Source: Alkalicoccus luteus (GTDB lineage: Bacteria > Bacillota > Bacilli > Bacillales > Salisediminibacteriaceae). From it: 64,000 nucleotides of DNA. Made by a program: the position numbers and the translations under genes. The DNA lies in contig NZ_JAATHJ010000002.1 of NCBI RefSeq assembly GCF_012034335.1, positions 62,001 to 126,000 of the forward strand. The letters are read 5' to 3'. Below the pieces are notes generated by a model that was given only the letters and a program-made list of their open reading frames with translations, did no database searches and was not told where the DNA came from. Shown here in pieces: positions 1-8,596 of the stretch (position 1 is its first letter; every line of letters starts with the position of its first letter).

Positions 1-528
1 CGAGCCTTCAATGGTTTTTTTGGGGCTGATTTCCGGCCAAAGTTTTGTTCTGCCAAAAGCCCTTCCAGCAAAGTAAGCTCCGGAATCTGTTGCCCACACA
101 AGAATAAGAATAAAGAAGATCAGTTCCATCCCATTATCCAGAAATCTTGCATACATGAAATAATAAAAGCCAAATCCGACGTAAACAGATGCAAGTACGG
201 TGAACCCAGCTTCATCGAATGTAAATTTATTTTTAGAAAGCACCGTTAACGCGAGCAGACAGATTACAAGCAATAAAAACAGCTCGAGTCTGTCGACTTC
301 CCAAGGCAGCTGCACGAGAAGCACATCCGGTACGACGAGCAGCAGCAGTAAAATAAATCCGACTGCCCCTTTAAATGAAAAGGGCTGAATCTGCTTCATT
401 TTAAGCAGCTCTCTCATGCCAATTAGCGCAAGGGCGGTGACTAGTATGATAAACGCGGCTCCCCCAATGTAAATCAACCCAAGAAAGCCAGCGCCGGCTA
501 TGACTCCTGTTATGATGCGCTGCTTCAT
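1..528 (-). CDS. cdsA: Phosphatidate cytidylyltransferase (CDP-diglyceride synthase), partial
   Basis: Integral membrane enzyme that makes CDP-diacylglycerol from phosphatidic acid and CTP, the precursor of phosphatidylglycerol and cardiolipin. The reading frame starts with ATG at 528 (AGGAGG-type site just upstream) and runs off the left edge, giving about 176 residues. Several hydrophobic helices are visible in the first 150 residues. They are followed by the family signature [16 protein letters not shown] and SPKKTIEG at the cut edge. It follows uppS by 11 bases, the usual uppS-cdsA arrangement. The C-terminal third lies outside the window. Confidence 0.95.
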   Translation of the reverse strand, partial: MKQRIITGVIAGAGFLGLIYIGGAAFIILVTALALIGMRELLKMKQIQPFSFKGAVGFILLLLLVVPDVLLVQLPWEVDRLELFLLLVICLLALTVLSKNKFTFDEAGFTVLASVYVGFGFYYFMYARFLDNGMELIFFILILVWATDSGAYFAGRAFGRTKLWPEISPKKTIEGS

Positions 529-539
529 AGTAACCTCCT

Positions 540-1304
540 CTAGACCCCGCCGTAACGGCGCTGTCTGTTCTGATAAGACTGTACGGCTTCCAGTAGATGC
601 TGCTCTTTAAAATCAGGCCAGAGAACATCCGTAAACCAGAATTCCGAGTAAGCCAGCTGCCACAGCATAAAGTTGCTTAAACGGATCTCGCCGCTCGTCC
701 GTATGAGCAGATCGGGTTCTGACAATCCATTTGTCATCAGGTAATCTGATACGACGGCTTCACTGATGTCCTCTTTACGTAAATGTCCTTTGTCGACATC
801 TTCGTAAATATGCTCAAAAGCTTCCATTATTTCATTACGCGCACCGTAGTTCAACGCAAAGTTCAAAATCAGCCCGGTATTATCAGCTGTTTTCGTGACT
901 GCTTCCTCAACAGCTCTCCGAGTATATTCAGGAAGTCTTTCCTTTGAGCCCGTAATACGCACGATGACGTTCTCTTCCATAAGTACAGGCAGCTCCATAC
1001 TTAAAAAGCGCTCCGGAAGTCTCATTAAAAAATCCACTTCTGTTTTCGGGCGCTTCCAATTTTCTGTTGAAAATGCATAAAGCGTTAACGTTTCAACTCC
1101 AATTTTGTTCGCAGAACGGACAATGTTCCGTATCACATTCATTCCTTCGCGATGCCCTGCAATTCTCGGCAGCCCTCTCTGTTTTGCCCAACGTCCGTTT
1201 CCGTCCATAATAATAGCTATATGGGCTGGGACAGGGGCTTCCTGATCAGCGAGCGTATGCTCTACAGGTTCGCTTTTCATCTTACGTGCTAATTTATTTA
1301 ACAT
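540..1304 (-). CDS. uppS: Isoprenyl transferase (undecaprenyl diphosphate synthase)
   Basis: Adds isopentenyl diphosphate units in cis to farnesyl diphosphate to give the C55 lipid carrier for peptidoglycan and teichoic acid synthesis. The protein has 254 residues. The catalytic motif [10 protein letters not shown] (Asp34) and the late signature [11 protein letters not shown] are both present. I chose ATG at 1304 because GGAGG lies 8 bases before it; an in-frame TTG at 1319 would overlap that site. cdsA follows 11 bases downstream. A separate promoter candidate lies at 1353-1381, so uppS may be transcribed apart from frr. Confidence 0.96.
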   Translation of the reverse strand: MLNKLARKMKSEPVEHTLADQEAPVPAHIAIIMDGNGRWAKQRGLPRIAGHREGMNVIRNIVRSANKIGVETLTLYAFSTENWKRPKTEVDFLMRLPERFLSMELPVLMEENVIVRITGSKERLPEYTRRAVEEAVTKTADNTGLILNFALNYGARNEIMEAFEHIYEDVDKGHLRKEDISEAVVSDYLMTNGLSEPDLLIRTSGEIRLSNFMLWQLAYSEFWFTDVLWPDFKEQHLLEAVQSYQNRQRRYGGV

Positions 1305-1352
1305 GGCCTCTGCCTCCAACTGGTTCTAGATGTCTAAAAAAGCTCCTCTACT

Positions 1353-1381
1353 ATTCTATCATGTTTGTAAGCCCGTTATAA
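1353..1381 (-). promoter_or_regulatory. Candidate SigA-type promoter for uppS-cdsA
   Basis: On the minus strand TTATAA (1376-1381) is followed after 17 bases by TAGAAT (1353-1358), with an extended TG one base before the -10. The -35 is weak, so the call rests on the extended -10 and on its position about 50 bases before the uppS start. The predicted transcript start is near 1346. Confidence 0.5.
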
Positions 1382-1461
1382 TAAGGAAACCGATTTTTTC
1401 CTGTTCCTGCTTCCGGAAGAAGATTATGATGAAACGTACCACTTTCGACTATGCTTACGAA

Positions 1462-1493
1462 CTGGCAGCCGCTTCAAATGAAAAAGCTGCCAG
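1462..1493 (-). terminator. Hairpin downstream of frr
   Basis: CTGGCAGC (1462-1469) and GCTGCCAG (1486-1493) form a perfect 8-bp stem starting 26 bases after the frr stop codon. There is no T run after the stem on the minus strand, so it is at best a weak terminator or a 3'-end stabiliser. The rest of the 214-base frr-uppS gap holds only the uppS promoter candidate and ribosome binding site. Confidence 0.35.
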
Positions 1494-1518
1494 CCTGATC
1501 GGCGGACAGCTTGGAGAA

Positions 1519-2076
1519 TTAAACTTCCCGAACTTCATTTTCTTTGTTTTTAGCATACTCATCTATTGTTTTAATCGTGCTGTCTGTAAGCTTTTGAACC
1601 TCATCCTGCTCACGCTTCAGCTCATCTTCTGTGAGAGTACCGTCTTTTTGTTCTTTCTTAAGCTCATCGTTTCCATCACGGCGGATATTTCGGACTGCAA
1701 CTTTTGCTTCTTCCGCATAGCGGCCGATGATTTTTATCAATTCTTTACGCCGCTCATCGGTTAATGCCGGAATGTTGATGCGGATGACGTTCCCATCATT
1801 GTTTGGAGAGAGGCCCAGATCTGCCTTTTGAATGCCTTTTTCAATATTTTGGATAGACGTTTTATCAAAAGGAGTAATCAGCAGCAGACGTCCTTCCGGG
1901 ACCGATACTGTTGCCAGCTGGTTTAACGGCGTCAATGCGCCGTAGTATTCCACCTGAACTTTATCAAGCAAAGACGGGTTTGCTCTTCCCGCACGAATGG
2001 TGGAAAGCTCACGGCTGAATGCTTCCACTGATTTATCCATACGCTCTTTTGAATCTTTAATAACCTGCTGTGACAT
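1519..2076 (-). CDS. frr: Ribosome recycling factor
   Basis: Splits the post-termination ribosome together with EF-G. The protein has 185 residues, the standard family length, and begins [13 protein letters not shown] with the conserved [14 protein letters not shown] block near residue 25. ATG at 2076 is preferred over the in-frame ATG at 2085: AGGGGGA lies about 9 bases before 2076 but almost touches 2085. The start lies one base after the pyrH stop, so the two genes are probably translationally coupled. Confidence 0.96.
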   Translation of the reverse strand: MSQQVIKDSKERMDKSVEAFSRELSTIRAGRANPSLLDKVQVEYYGALTPLNQLATVSVPEGRLLLITPFDKTSIQNIEKGIQKADLGLSPNNDGNVIRINIPALTDERRKELIKIIGRYAEEAKVAVRNIRRDGNDELKKEQKDGTLTEDELKREQDEVQKLTDSTIKTIDEYAKNKENEVREV

Positions 2077-2077
2077 A

Positions 2078-2803
2078 TCAGACATTCCCCCTAATAATTG
2101 TTCCAATTTCTTCGCCTGTTACGGCTCGACGGATATTTCCTTTCTCGGCTATGGAGAAGACAATAAGCGGAATATCGTTATCCATGCAGAGCGATGAAGC
2201 GGTGGAGTCCATAACTCCAAGTCCATCCTTTAATATATCCAAATAAGTAAGCTGTTCGTATTTTGTAGCATTTTCATCTGTGGAAGGATCTGAATTGTAG
2301 ACACCGTCTACATTATTTTTAGCCATGAGTATAACATCGGCTTCAATTTCCGCCGCACGCAGTGCTGCTGTCGTATCTGTTGAGAAATAGGGATTTCCTG
2401 TTCCAGCAGCAAAGATAACAACTCGTTTTTTCTCAAGATGACGAATCGCACGGCGGCGAATGTATGGTTCTGCGACCTGCCTCATTTCGATAGATGACTG
2501 AACACGCGTTTGAACACCGATATTTTCAAGGCTGTCCTGAAGAGCAAGCGAATTCATAACCGTCGCCAGCATTCCCATATAGTCAGCTGTAGCCCGGTCC
2601 ATTCCCTTAGCGCTTCCGGCCATTCCTCTCCAAATGTTTCCGCCTCCGACAATGATGGCAATTTCCACATTTAGTTCATGAATTTCCCGGATTTGATCCG
2701 CGATCGACTGGATCATGTCCGGGTCTATCCCGAATCCCTGCTCTCCTGCCAGTGCTTCTCCGCTCAATTTAAGTACAATTCGCTTATAGCTTGACTGCTC
2801 CAT
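2078..2803 (-). CDS. pyrH: UMP kinase
   Basis: Phosphorylates UMP to UDP in pyrimidine nucleotide synthesis; the bacterial enzyme is a hexamer of the amino-acid-kinase fold. 241 residues. The N-terminal nucleotide-binding segment [15 protein letters not shown], the glycine-rich [10 protein letters not shown] and the uridine-site region [16 protein letters not shown] are all present. ATG at 2803 is preceded by GGAGGG. The usual order rpsB-tsf-pyrH-frr is kept. A terminator-like hairpin separates it from tsf and no promoter is visible in between, so expression may depend on read-through. Confidence 0.97.
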   Translation of the reverse strand: MEQSSYKRIVLKLSGEALAGEQGFGIDPDMIQSIADQIREIHELNVEIAIIVGGGNIWRGMAGSAKGMDRATADYMGMLATVMNSLALQDSLENIGVQTRVQSSIEMRQVAEPYIRRRAIRHLEKKRVVIFAAGTGNPYFSTDTTAALRAAEIEADVILMAKNNVDGVYNSDPSTDENATKYEQLTYLDILKDGLGVMDSTASSLCMDNDIPLIVFSIAEKGNIRRAVTGEEIGTIIRGNV

Positions 2804-2839
2804 AAGTCCCTCCAAAGATGTAGATTCTCCACGTTCAGG

Positions 2840-2867
2840 AAAAAGGGACACCAGGGTGTCCCTTTTT
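2840..2867 (-). terminator. Intrinsic terminator between tsf and pyrH
   Basis: AAAAAGGGACACC and GGTGTCCCTTTTT form an 11-13 bp stem with a very short loop, 10 bases after the tsf stop. On the minus strand the stem ends in a run of five T. It should stop most tsf transcripts or act as an attenuator for pyrH-frr. Confidence 0.8.
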
Positions 2868-2876
2868 AACATGTGC

Positions 2877-3758
2877 TTACTTTTTCACCTGGGACATAAC
2901 TTCTTCTGCAAAGTTGTCCTCACGCTTTTCCATGCCTTCTCCAACTTCATAGCGGAAGAATGTCTTCACAGATCCACCTTTGGATTCTACGAACTTGCCA
3001 ACTTTCTGATCGCTGTCTTTAACAAATGCCTGCTCGTTCAAGCAGATTTCTTCGAAGAACTTGCCGAGACGGCCTTCTACCATTTTCTCAACAATGTTTT
3101 CGGGCTTGCCTTCGTTAAGAGCCTGCTGCTTCAGTACGTCACGCTCGCTCTCTACTTCCTCTTCAGAGACAGCGTCACGGCTGACATACTTCGGATTGAT
3201 TGCAGCAATGTGCATGGCGACATCCTTAGCTGTCTCATCGTCTGCACCTTCTACAATCGTCAGAACTCCAATGCGTCCACCCATATGAATGTATGCACCT
3301 GCGTGCTCGTTTTCTCCGAGTTCCACAATTTCAAAGCGGCGCAGAGAAATTTTCTCCCCGATTGTCGCAATCTGGTTATTAATGAAGTCCTGAAGCGTAT
3401 CCTGCTCACCTGCAAAGTCCTGAGCGAGCGCTTCTTCCACGTTAGCAGGGCTGTTCGTCAAAATGTGCTTCGCTACTGTATCTACCATGTTAATAAAGCC
3501 ATCGTTTTTGGAAACAAAGTCTGTTTCGGAATTGATTTCTACAATAACTGCACGGTTACCTTCTTTTACGATATGAGCAAGACCTTCCGCTGCAACACGA
3601 TCAGCCTTTTTGGCAGCTTTTGCAATTCCCTTTTCACGGAGAAAATTTACTGCTTTTTCCATGTCACCATCAGTTTCAGAAAGAGCTTTCTTGCAGTCCA
3701 TCATGCCTGCACCTGTTTTCTCACGAAGTTCTTTAACCATTTTAGCTGAAATTGCCAT
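2877..3758 (-). CDS. tsf: Elongation factor Ts
   Basis: Nucleotide exchange factor that removes GDP from EF-Tu. 293 residues, the same as the B. subtilis protein. It has the N-terminal UBA-like domain ([19 protein letters not shown]) and the TDFV motif near residue 80 that contacts EF-Tu. ATG at 3758 follows AAGGAGG by 7 bases. The gene lies between rpsB and pyrH and is flanked on both sides by terminator-like hairpins. Confidence 0.97.
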   Translation of the reverse strand: MAISAKMVKELREKTGAGMMDCKKALSETDGDMEKAVNFLREKGIAKAAKKADRVAAEGLAHIVKEGNRAVIVEINSETDFVSKNDGFINMVDTVAKHILTNSPANVEEALAQDFAGEQDTLQDFINNQIATIGEKISLRRFEIVELGENEHAGAYIHMGGRIGVLTIVEGADDETAKDVAMHIAAINPKYVSRDAVSEEEVESERDVLKQQALNEGKPENIVEKMVEGRLGKFFEEICLNEQAFVKDSDQKVGKFVESKGGSVKTFFRYEVGEGMEKREDNFAEEVMSQVKK

Positions 3759-3795
3759 TATTAATTCCTCCTTCTATAAATGAAACCTTTCTTAC

Positions 3796-3835
3796 AAAAA
3801 GGGTGATAAAGGGTCAGCCCCTCTATCACCCTTTT
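3796..3835 (-). terminator. Intrinsic terminator/attenuator between rpsB and tsf
   Basis: AAAAGGGTGATA and TATCACCCTTTT pair over about 12 bp, with an inner GGG/CCC segment, starting 6 bases after the rpsB stop. On the minus strand it ends in five T. It probably sets the ratio of S2 to EF-Ts transcripts. Confidence 0.78.
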
Positions 3836-3840
3836 CCTGC

Positions 3841-4539
3841 TTACGCTGTAGTTTCTTCTCCCTGATTTGCCTCGATGATTGCATCTGCCATTTTCGCAGT
3901 AAGAAGACGGACCGCACGGATCGCGTCGTCGTTACCCGGAATGACGTAATCAATCTCATCAGGATCACAGTTCGTATCAACGATACCGACGATAGGGATC
4001 TCAAGTTTATGCGCTTCTGCAACAGCGATACGCTCTTTACGAGGATCGATGATGAACAGTGCGTCCGGAAGCTTGTTCATCTCTTTAATTCCGCCGAGGA
4101 ATTTTTCGAGACGGTCCATTTCCTTGTTGAGAATAACAACCTCTTTTTTCGGAAGGACATCAAACGTGCCGTCTTCCTGCATCTGCTCCAGCTGCTTCAG
4201 ACGGGAAATCCGCTTGCGGATCGTCTCAAAGTTAGTGAGCGTTCCGCCGAGCCAGCGCTGATTAATATAGTACATTCCTGCACGCTCTGCTTCTTCTTTA
4301 ACAGAGTCCTGCGCCTGCTTCTTCGTACCGACAAACAATACGGTTCCGCCCTGCGCTGCAACATCACGTACAAAATTAAATGCTTCTTCCACTTTCTTCA
4401 CTGTCTTTTGAAGATCAATGATGTAAATACCGTTTCGTTCTGTGAAAATGTAGCGATCCATTTTAGGATTCCAGCGGCGTGTCTGGTGTCCGAAATGTAC
4501 TCCGGCCTCCAGCAGCTGCTTCATGGAGATCACTGCCAT
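3841..4539 (-). CDS. rpsB: 30S ribosomal protein S2
   Basis: Small-subunit protein needed for S1/mRNA recruitment. 232 residues. The N-terminus [19 protein letters not shown], the block [14 protein letters not shown] and the motif [12 protein letters not shown] are typical. ATG at 4539 is chosen because AGGAGGTGA lies 6 bases before it. The C-terminal acidic tail is shorter than in B. subtilis (232 against about 246). It has its own promoter (4654-4682) and a structured leader (4573-4628), so it is independent of the fla/che operon upstream. Confidence 0.97.
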   Translation of the reverse strand: MAVISMKQLLEAGVHFGHQTRRWNPKMDRYIFTERNGIYIIDLQKTVKKVEEAFNFVRDVAAQGGTVLFVGTKKQAQDSVKEEAERAGMYYINQRWLGGTLTNFETIRKRISRLKQLEQMQEDGTFDVLPKKEVVILNKEMDRLEKFLGGIKEMNKLPDALFIIDPRKERIAVAEAHKLEIPIVGIVDTNCDPDEIDYVIPGNDDAIRAVRLLTAKMADAIIEANQGEETTA

Positions 4540-4572
4540 ATTCACTCACCTCCTGTAATTGTTTTTTAAACC

Positions 4573-4628
4573 TCCGGCCTGTTCATCTGCACAGGGGACT
4601 GTTGCCAGCAACACCCTTTACATCCGGA
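4573..4628 (-). promoter_or_regulatory. Structured 5' leader of rpsB, candidate S2 autoregulatory element
   Basis: In the roughly 107-base leader, TCCGG (4624-4628) can pair with CCGGA (4573-4577). The closed region contains two further perfect stems: TGTTG-CTGG-CAACA, and CCTGT-GCAGATGA-ACAGG. Together they form a three-way junction. The 3' strand of the closing stem is followed by GGAGG, a second Shine-Dalgarno-like sequence about 30 bases before the real one. Autoregulation by S2 is inference. Confidence 0.5.
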
Positions 4629-4653
4629 CCGTGTGTAATTAACACCAAAGAGA

Positions 4654-4682
4654 AATATATCATATATTGTCTCTGATGACAA
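4654..4682 (-). promoter_or_regulatory. SigA-type promoter for rpsB
   Basis: TTGTCA (4677-4682), 17-base spacer, TATATT (4654-4659) on the minus strand, immediately after the swrB stop codon. Transcription should start near 4647. Confidence 0.75.
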
Positions 4683-4685
4683 TCA

Positions 4686-5117
4686 TCAATTTTCCAGCTG
4701 ATGGTGAAAGCGGATGAGCAGCTCTACTTCACCGGTTCCCATTTGCAGCTCTTCTGCGATCTGCGCTGGTTTTTTACCAGTCGCATAAAGCTGCATCACT
4801 TTTGCACGGTCCGATACTTCCATATTCGTATCCTGCTCCTCCGGGAATGGTGGAGCATAGACCGGAGGGACTTGATTTGTATTTCGTTCCGTCTGTTTAA
4901 AGGTTTTTTCAGGTTTAGAAGTTCCCTGAATTTCCTTCAACAGCTGATCGTTGCTGTCTTTCATTTCTTCCGTATAAGCCGCGAGTATGTCTTCCATCTG
5001 TCGCATTTTCGTATCCATATCCTGTGAAGGCGATGCTTCCTGCCGTCTGTACAATATAACGATTGCAAAAAACGATGCGAGGTGCAGCAGCAGACTCGTC
5101 AGCAGTAAAAATGTCAC
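4686..5117 (-). CDS. swrB: SwrB-like protein, last gene of the fla/che operon
   Basis: Relative of B. subtilis SwrB (formerly YlxL; DUF6115), which promotes flagellar basal-body maturation and so SigD activity. 143 residues from a GTG at 5117 that follows AAGGAGGAG; the longer in-frame ATG version overlaps that site. One N-terminal membrane helix (about 2-23) is followed by a charged linker. The C-terminal segment, about residues 110-140 (AKVMQLYATGKKPAQIAEEL), reads like a helix-turn-helix fold. Position right after sigD and the DUF342 gene supports the call. Confidence 0.8.
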   Translation of the reverse strand: MTFLLLTSLLLHLASFFAIVILYRRQEASPSQDMDTKMRQMEDILAAYTEEMKDSNDQLLKEIQGTSKPEKTFKQTERNTNQVPPVYAPPFPEEQDTNMEVSDRAKVMQLYATGKKPAQIAEELQMGTGEVELLIRFHHQLEN

Positions 5118-5133
5118 ATCTATCTCCTCCTTG

Positions 5134-6468
5134 TTATCTCTGAACCGGGTGCTGAATATAGTCACTGCTTAATTCACCGTCTTGAAGCCTCACGCATATG
5201 CCTCCCGATTCTGCCTGGACCGTACGGCTGTATTTACCTGCGTGAAACGTGACGTTGGGATATACTGTTTTAAGTACGGCAATACTTCCGCCCTCATCAT
5301 CGTTTTCTAATGCTCCAAGCCGATCCTCCGCCAGTCTGATCAACTGTGCGGACTCGCGCATGGCAGCTTCTATTTTCTCTGACGGTGCTGCACTGGTCTG
5401 CCGGATGAGAACAAGTTGTTTTAATTTCTTTTTGTTTTCTGCGAGCTGTTGTTCATAGCGTGCCCGCTGAGCAGTGACTCTTGCGCTGATCCCGCAGTAT
5501 ACGTCCGTTTTCGTGTACATCCTGTTTCCAAGCACATTCATGGTAGCTGAGGCTCCCGCCGAAACCGTACCTCCAGAGACTAGTCCTGCACCTTGCGTAC
5601 ACTCAAAACAGGTGCCTGCTTCCACTCTGCTGTGAAGCACTTCTTTTTTTATGTAAACAGACCCTAATGCAGTCACATCTGCTTCATTAAGGAAAGATGC
5701 TTCAATATCTTTATCCGCGAAAACCGTGCCATTTCCTGAGCCGTTTACGCCATATTTGATGTAAACGGACCCTCCGCTTTTTATAAATGCAGCCTCTACA
5801 GCACCGTGAATATAGACGTCTCCCTTCGCTTCGATGCGAAATCCTGAAGGTACGCTGCCTTGAATCACAACATTGCCATTAAACATAATGTTTCCTGTGC
5901 GCATGTCCAGGTCTCCATGGACCTCATATACGGGGTTAATGTGTACGAGCCGGCGGTCGACCGAGATCTGTCCATCAGCAGCTGCGACTACTCTGATGCC
6001 GTCTTCAGATAATACCGTATTTTTACCAGCTCTCAGTTTGAAATCTTTTCCGGGCCGCGGCTCTACCGTATTTCCGGTAACAGTAGTGCCCGCTGAACCC
6101 GGAGCAGGCGGTACTTTTTCACCTACTTCATCCCCTTTTTCAGCCATCCATATGTCTGTAACATGCCGCAGGTTAACCTTTCCAAGCTTCTCCTGCTCCT
6201 TCACCTTCCGATCCGGCAGCTTCATATAAGCATCTGAACCATTAACCGGCTTTTTTCCAACAGCCACTTCCACTTCGCTTTCGCATCCTGTTGAATGGAT
6301 TCGCTTAAGTGCATCAGCGGAAATTCCGAATACTACGCCGTTCTCGTGAAGTATTTTTTCCAGTTGATCTACCGGAACTCCGGCAGGGATTCCTTGAGCT
6401 CCTGGCCGGATAAATGCCTGCATATCTCCGAAAGCAATGATAATTTTGGTCCCCTCCAGCTGTTCCAT
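5134..6468 (-). CDS. FapA/DUF342 family protein in the motility operon
   Basis: 444 residues with no recognised catalytic motif. The central part (about 170-330) is a run of short beta strands with recurring hydrophobic-glycine patterns (GDLDMRTGNIMFNGNVVIQG, VYIHGAVEAAF, VYIKYGVNGSG), typical of the DUF342/FapA right-handed beta-helix. A coiled coil follows at about 335-385. It lies between sigD (26 bases away) and swrB (16 bases away) in the same direction, so it is part of the fla/che operon. B. subtilis has no gene at this place. Its function is unknown; a scaffold or membrane-associated polymer is a guess from the fold. Confidence 0.75.
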   Translation of the reverse strand: MEQLEGTKIIIAFGDMQAFIRPGAQGIPAGVPVDQLEKILHENGVVFGISADALKRIHSTGCESEVEVAVGKKPVNGSDAYMKLPDRKVKEQEKLGKVNLRHVTDIWMAEKGDEVGEKVPPAPGSAGTTVTGNTVEPRPGKDFKLRAGKNTVLSEDGIRVVAAADGQISVDRRLVHINPVYEVHGDLDMRTGNIMFNGNVVIQGSVPSGFRIEAKGDVYIHGAVEAAFIKSGGSVYIKYGVNGSGNGTVFADKDIEASFLNEADVTALGSVYIKKEVLHSRVEAGTCFECTQGAGLVSGGTVSAGASATMNVLGNRMYTKTDVYCGISARVTAQRARYEQQLAENKKKLKQLVLIRQTSAAPSEKIEAAMRESAQLIRLAEDRLGALENDDEGGSIAVLKTVYPNVTFHAGKYSRTVQAESGGICVRLQDGELSSDYIQHPVQR

Positions 6469-6494
6469 CCTTTATTTCCCCCTTGAACACCCCA

Positions 6495-7262
6495 TTATTC
6501 ATCCTCCGCCAGAAACTGCTGAAGTTTTTTCATGCATTTTGAATGAATTTGCGAAATGCGTGAAGTTGACAAATCCATTATCTTTCCAATTTCTGTCAAT
6601 GTCAGCTCTTCTGCATAAAATAGCGAAATGACCATCTGTTCTTTCTCATTCAGCCTTCCGACAGCATGAACGAGTTCCTGAATCAGTCCTTTATGAGCTA
6701 ATGCTTCATCCGGCGTTTTTGCAGCTTTATCAGCGAGCGTCTGGACAAACGAATCATCACTGTCCTCGTCTCCGGCTTTTTCATCAATTGATAAGAAATG
6801 AGAAATAAAACTATCATTTAATGTTTTCGTAATGTCTGACGTTTCATAGCCGGTTTCCCGGCTGATTTCATCTGCCGTTGCGACGCGGCCCAGCTGCTGT
6901 TCCAGCCTGTCCGCAGCCTGCTCAATTTTTTTCGCTTTTTCACGGACAGATCGTGGAAGCCAATCCTCCTGACGAAGGCCGTCGATGATCGCCCCCCGGA
7001 TTCGAAAAGACGCATACGTATCAAATTTCAACTCCCGCGACGTATCAAACTTTTCCAGAGCATCGTATAAACCAATTAATCCGTGACTTTTAAGCTCCTC
7101 TTCCCGAACAGAACGCGGAAGATGAATTCTTACACGCTGAACGTGATAATCCACAAGCGGCATATATGCCTCAATGAGAGAGCTTCCGGCTGAGTCTGAT
7201 CGATTCTCTTCCCATTCCTCCCAATACTGGTGCAGCGGCTCGGCAATTTGACGGCTGTTCAT
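6495..7262 (-). CDS. sigD: RNA polymerase sigma factor for flagellar operon (SigD/FliA)
   Basis: Sigma-28 class factor that directs late motility genes such as flagellin, motor and autolysin genes. 255 residues. Region 2 is seen around ELKFDTYASFRIRGAIIDGL, region 3 around RVATADEISRETGY, and region 4 with its helix-turn-helix around LTLTEIGKIMDLSTSRISQI. The start overlaps the stop of the small membrane gene by 4 bases (ATGA). Its place near the end of a 28-kb operon matches B. subtilis, where distance from the promoter limits SigD level. Confidence 0.96.
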   Translation of the reverse strand: MNSRQIAEPLHQYWEEWEENRSDSAGSSLIEAYMPLVDYHVQRVRIHLPRSVREEELKSHGLIGLYDALEKFDTSRELKFDTYASFRIRGAIIDGLRQEDWLPRSVREKAKKIEQAADRLEQQLGRVATADEISRETGYETSDITKTLNDSFISHFLSIDEKAGDEDSDDSFVQTLADKAAKTPDEALAHKGLIQELVHAVGRLNEKEQMVISLFYAEELTLTEIGKIMDLSTSRISQIHSKCMKKLQQFLAEDE

Positions 7263-7519
7263 TCAGCATCCTCCTCCTGAAAGCTTTCATCTTTAGCGGC
7301 TTCATCGATATTACTAGCTTCCGCTTCCTCGTCGGGCTGACGTTTCAGCGGCATTTTAACGGCGTTCATGATATAGAACAATACAATTCCCGAAAGTCCT
7401 CCGCAAACTGCCCCTGCTAAACCGCGTATTACAGACACGGCTGAGCTGTTTACAGGAATAGATACGAAAAAGGTCAGCAGGGCGGCAGCGGCCGCTCCGG
7501 TCATTGCATATCGAATCAT
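7259..7519 (-). CDS. Small two-helix membrane protein between cheD and sigD, function unknown
   Basis: 86 residues. Two hydrophobic segments (about 4-22 and 28-52, the second rich in Gly and Ala) are followed by a short basic stretch (KMPLKRQ) and a strongly acidic tail (about 60-86). It overlaps cheD and sigD by 4 bases at each end (ATGA), so it is translated as part of the operon and is unlikely to be a chance frame. The B. subtilis operon goes straight from cheD to sigD. I do not recognise a family; influence on SigD or CheD at the membrane is only a guess from position. Confidence 0.72.
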   Translation of the reverse strand: MIRYAMTGAAAAALLTFFVSIPVNSSAVSVIRGLAGAVCGGLSGIVLFYIMNAVKMPLKRQPDEEAEASNIDEAAKDESFQEEDAE

Positions 7520-7998
7520 GCCGTCACCACTCCTTTATGCACCGTACGAATTTCAAGACGCTGATCTTCAGGATTAAATTCTATCGTTCGGCCGCTTGTT
7601 CCTCCCGTATCCTCAAAAACAATCCGGATCGAAGCGTCTGACAAGAGCTGTTTTACTGCTTCTGTATTTCTAGGACCGATTCGAAATGTATCAGAATTAG
7701 AAAAAGAAAACATTTGTGCCCCGCCTGCAATTTTGGCTCGCAGCCTGTGTTTAGGTATTCTCTGTCCGAGAAAGTAATTGATCATATCTTCAATGGCAGT
7801 ATCAGCGAACTTGGCACGTTTAACCGGAGCTGACGTGTTTTGTGAATCCGGAAGCATAATGTGAGCCATTACTGCTGAACTGGTTTTCTCATCATATATA
7901 ATGATACCAACACATGATCCAAGCCCGGTAGTGCGAAGCCGTTTACCTGCATGAGCACTTTTCATATCAGCCATACCGACCCGGATAATCTCACTCAT
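7516..7998 (-). CDS. cheD: Chemoreceptor glutamine deamidase CheD
   Basis: Deamidates receptor glutamines and binds CheC to raise its CheY-P phosphatase activity. 160 residues. The catalytic Cys is in TTGLGSCVGIIIYD, and the following His is in AHIMLPDS. ATG at 7998 (AGGTGA 5 bases upstream) is preferred over a GTG at 8007. The start overlaps the end of cheC by 8 bases, which fits the CheC-CheD partnership. Confidence 0.95.
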   Translation of the reverse strand: MSEIIRVGMADMKSAHAGKRLRTTGLGSCVGIIIYDEKTSSAVMAHIMLPDSQNTSAPVKRAKFADTAIEDMINYFLGQRIPKHRLRAKIAGGAQMFSFSNSDTFRIGPRNTEAVKQLLSDASIRIVFEDTGGTSGRTIEFNPEDQRLEIRTVHKGVVTA

Positions 7999-8596
7999 TC
8001 GCTTCACCTGCGAATGGGAACAGCTGCTGCAGGGAGCCCGGCTCCGGCACTATCAGCAGGCTGCCCTGCATCCCTGAAGAAAGGCTGTCCCCTGTCAGAC
8101 AGGCGTCTATCATCAGCGCAGCATCTGCTTCCGGTGCCACAGCACTGAGCGCCTCTGCAATCAGGGCACTTTTCATATCCGCTGCCTGCTGAGGGGGAGA
8201 CAGGCTGAGTGCTTTACCCGTCAAATCACTCACAGCGCTTACGTAAGCACCGCAGACGATGTTACCCGCTTCCGCAAATGCGGATTGCATGAGAGAAACT
8301 GAAGCCGGGTGAGTGCCGCCTGTCATTTGCAGCGCCAGACGATCTGCATGAGCTGCTGGAAGCATAAAAATCATCCATCCGGTTAAAGCCCCGGAAAGCT
8401 TGAACACGACTGCAGAAGCAGCTTCCTCTTCTTCATCCAGTAAAATGTCTTCAAACGGAATCAGGGAAGCTGATGGCACGCTCATATCCATTCTGCGCCC
8501 AGTAAGCTTAGAGAGAGCAGTGGCCGCATGCCCGGCTCCGATATTGCCTGCCTCCTTCAGAAAATCAAGTTCAACTGGACCGATTTCATAGCTCAC
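7991..8596 (-). CDS. cheC: CheY-P phosphatase CheC
   Basis: Dephosphorylates CheY-P and forms a complex with CheD. 201 residues. Both active-site copies of the E-x-x-N pattern are present: KEAGNIGAGHAATALS near residue 15 and AEAGNIVCGAYVSAVS near residue 110. The start is GTG at 8596, 6-7 bases after GGAGGAA inside the end of cheW, giving an 11-base overlap. The alternative ATG at 8623 has no ribosome binding site. Confidence 0.93.
   Translation of the reverse strand: MSYEIGPVELDFLKEAGNIGAGHAATALSKLTGRRMDMSVPSASLIPFEDILLDEEEEAASAVVFKLSGALTGWMIFMLPAAHADRLALQMTGGTHPASVSLMQSAFAEAGNIVCGAYVSAVSDLTGKALSLSPPQQAADMKSALIAEALSAVAPEADAALMIDACLTGDSLSSGMQGSLLIVPEPGSLQQLFPFAGEANE

Noticed and set aside
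1330-1764. 144-residue plus-strand frame over the frr end and the frr-uppS gap
   Set aside because: It lies mostly antisense to frr, has no ribosome binding site and no recognisable domain.
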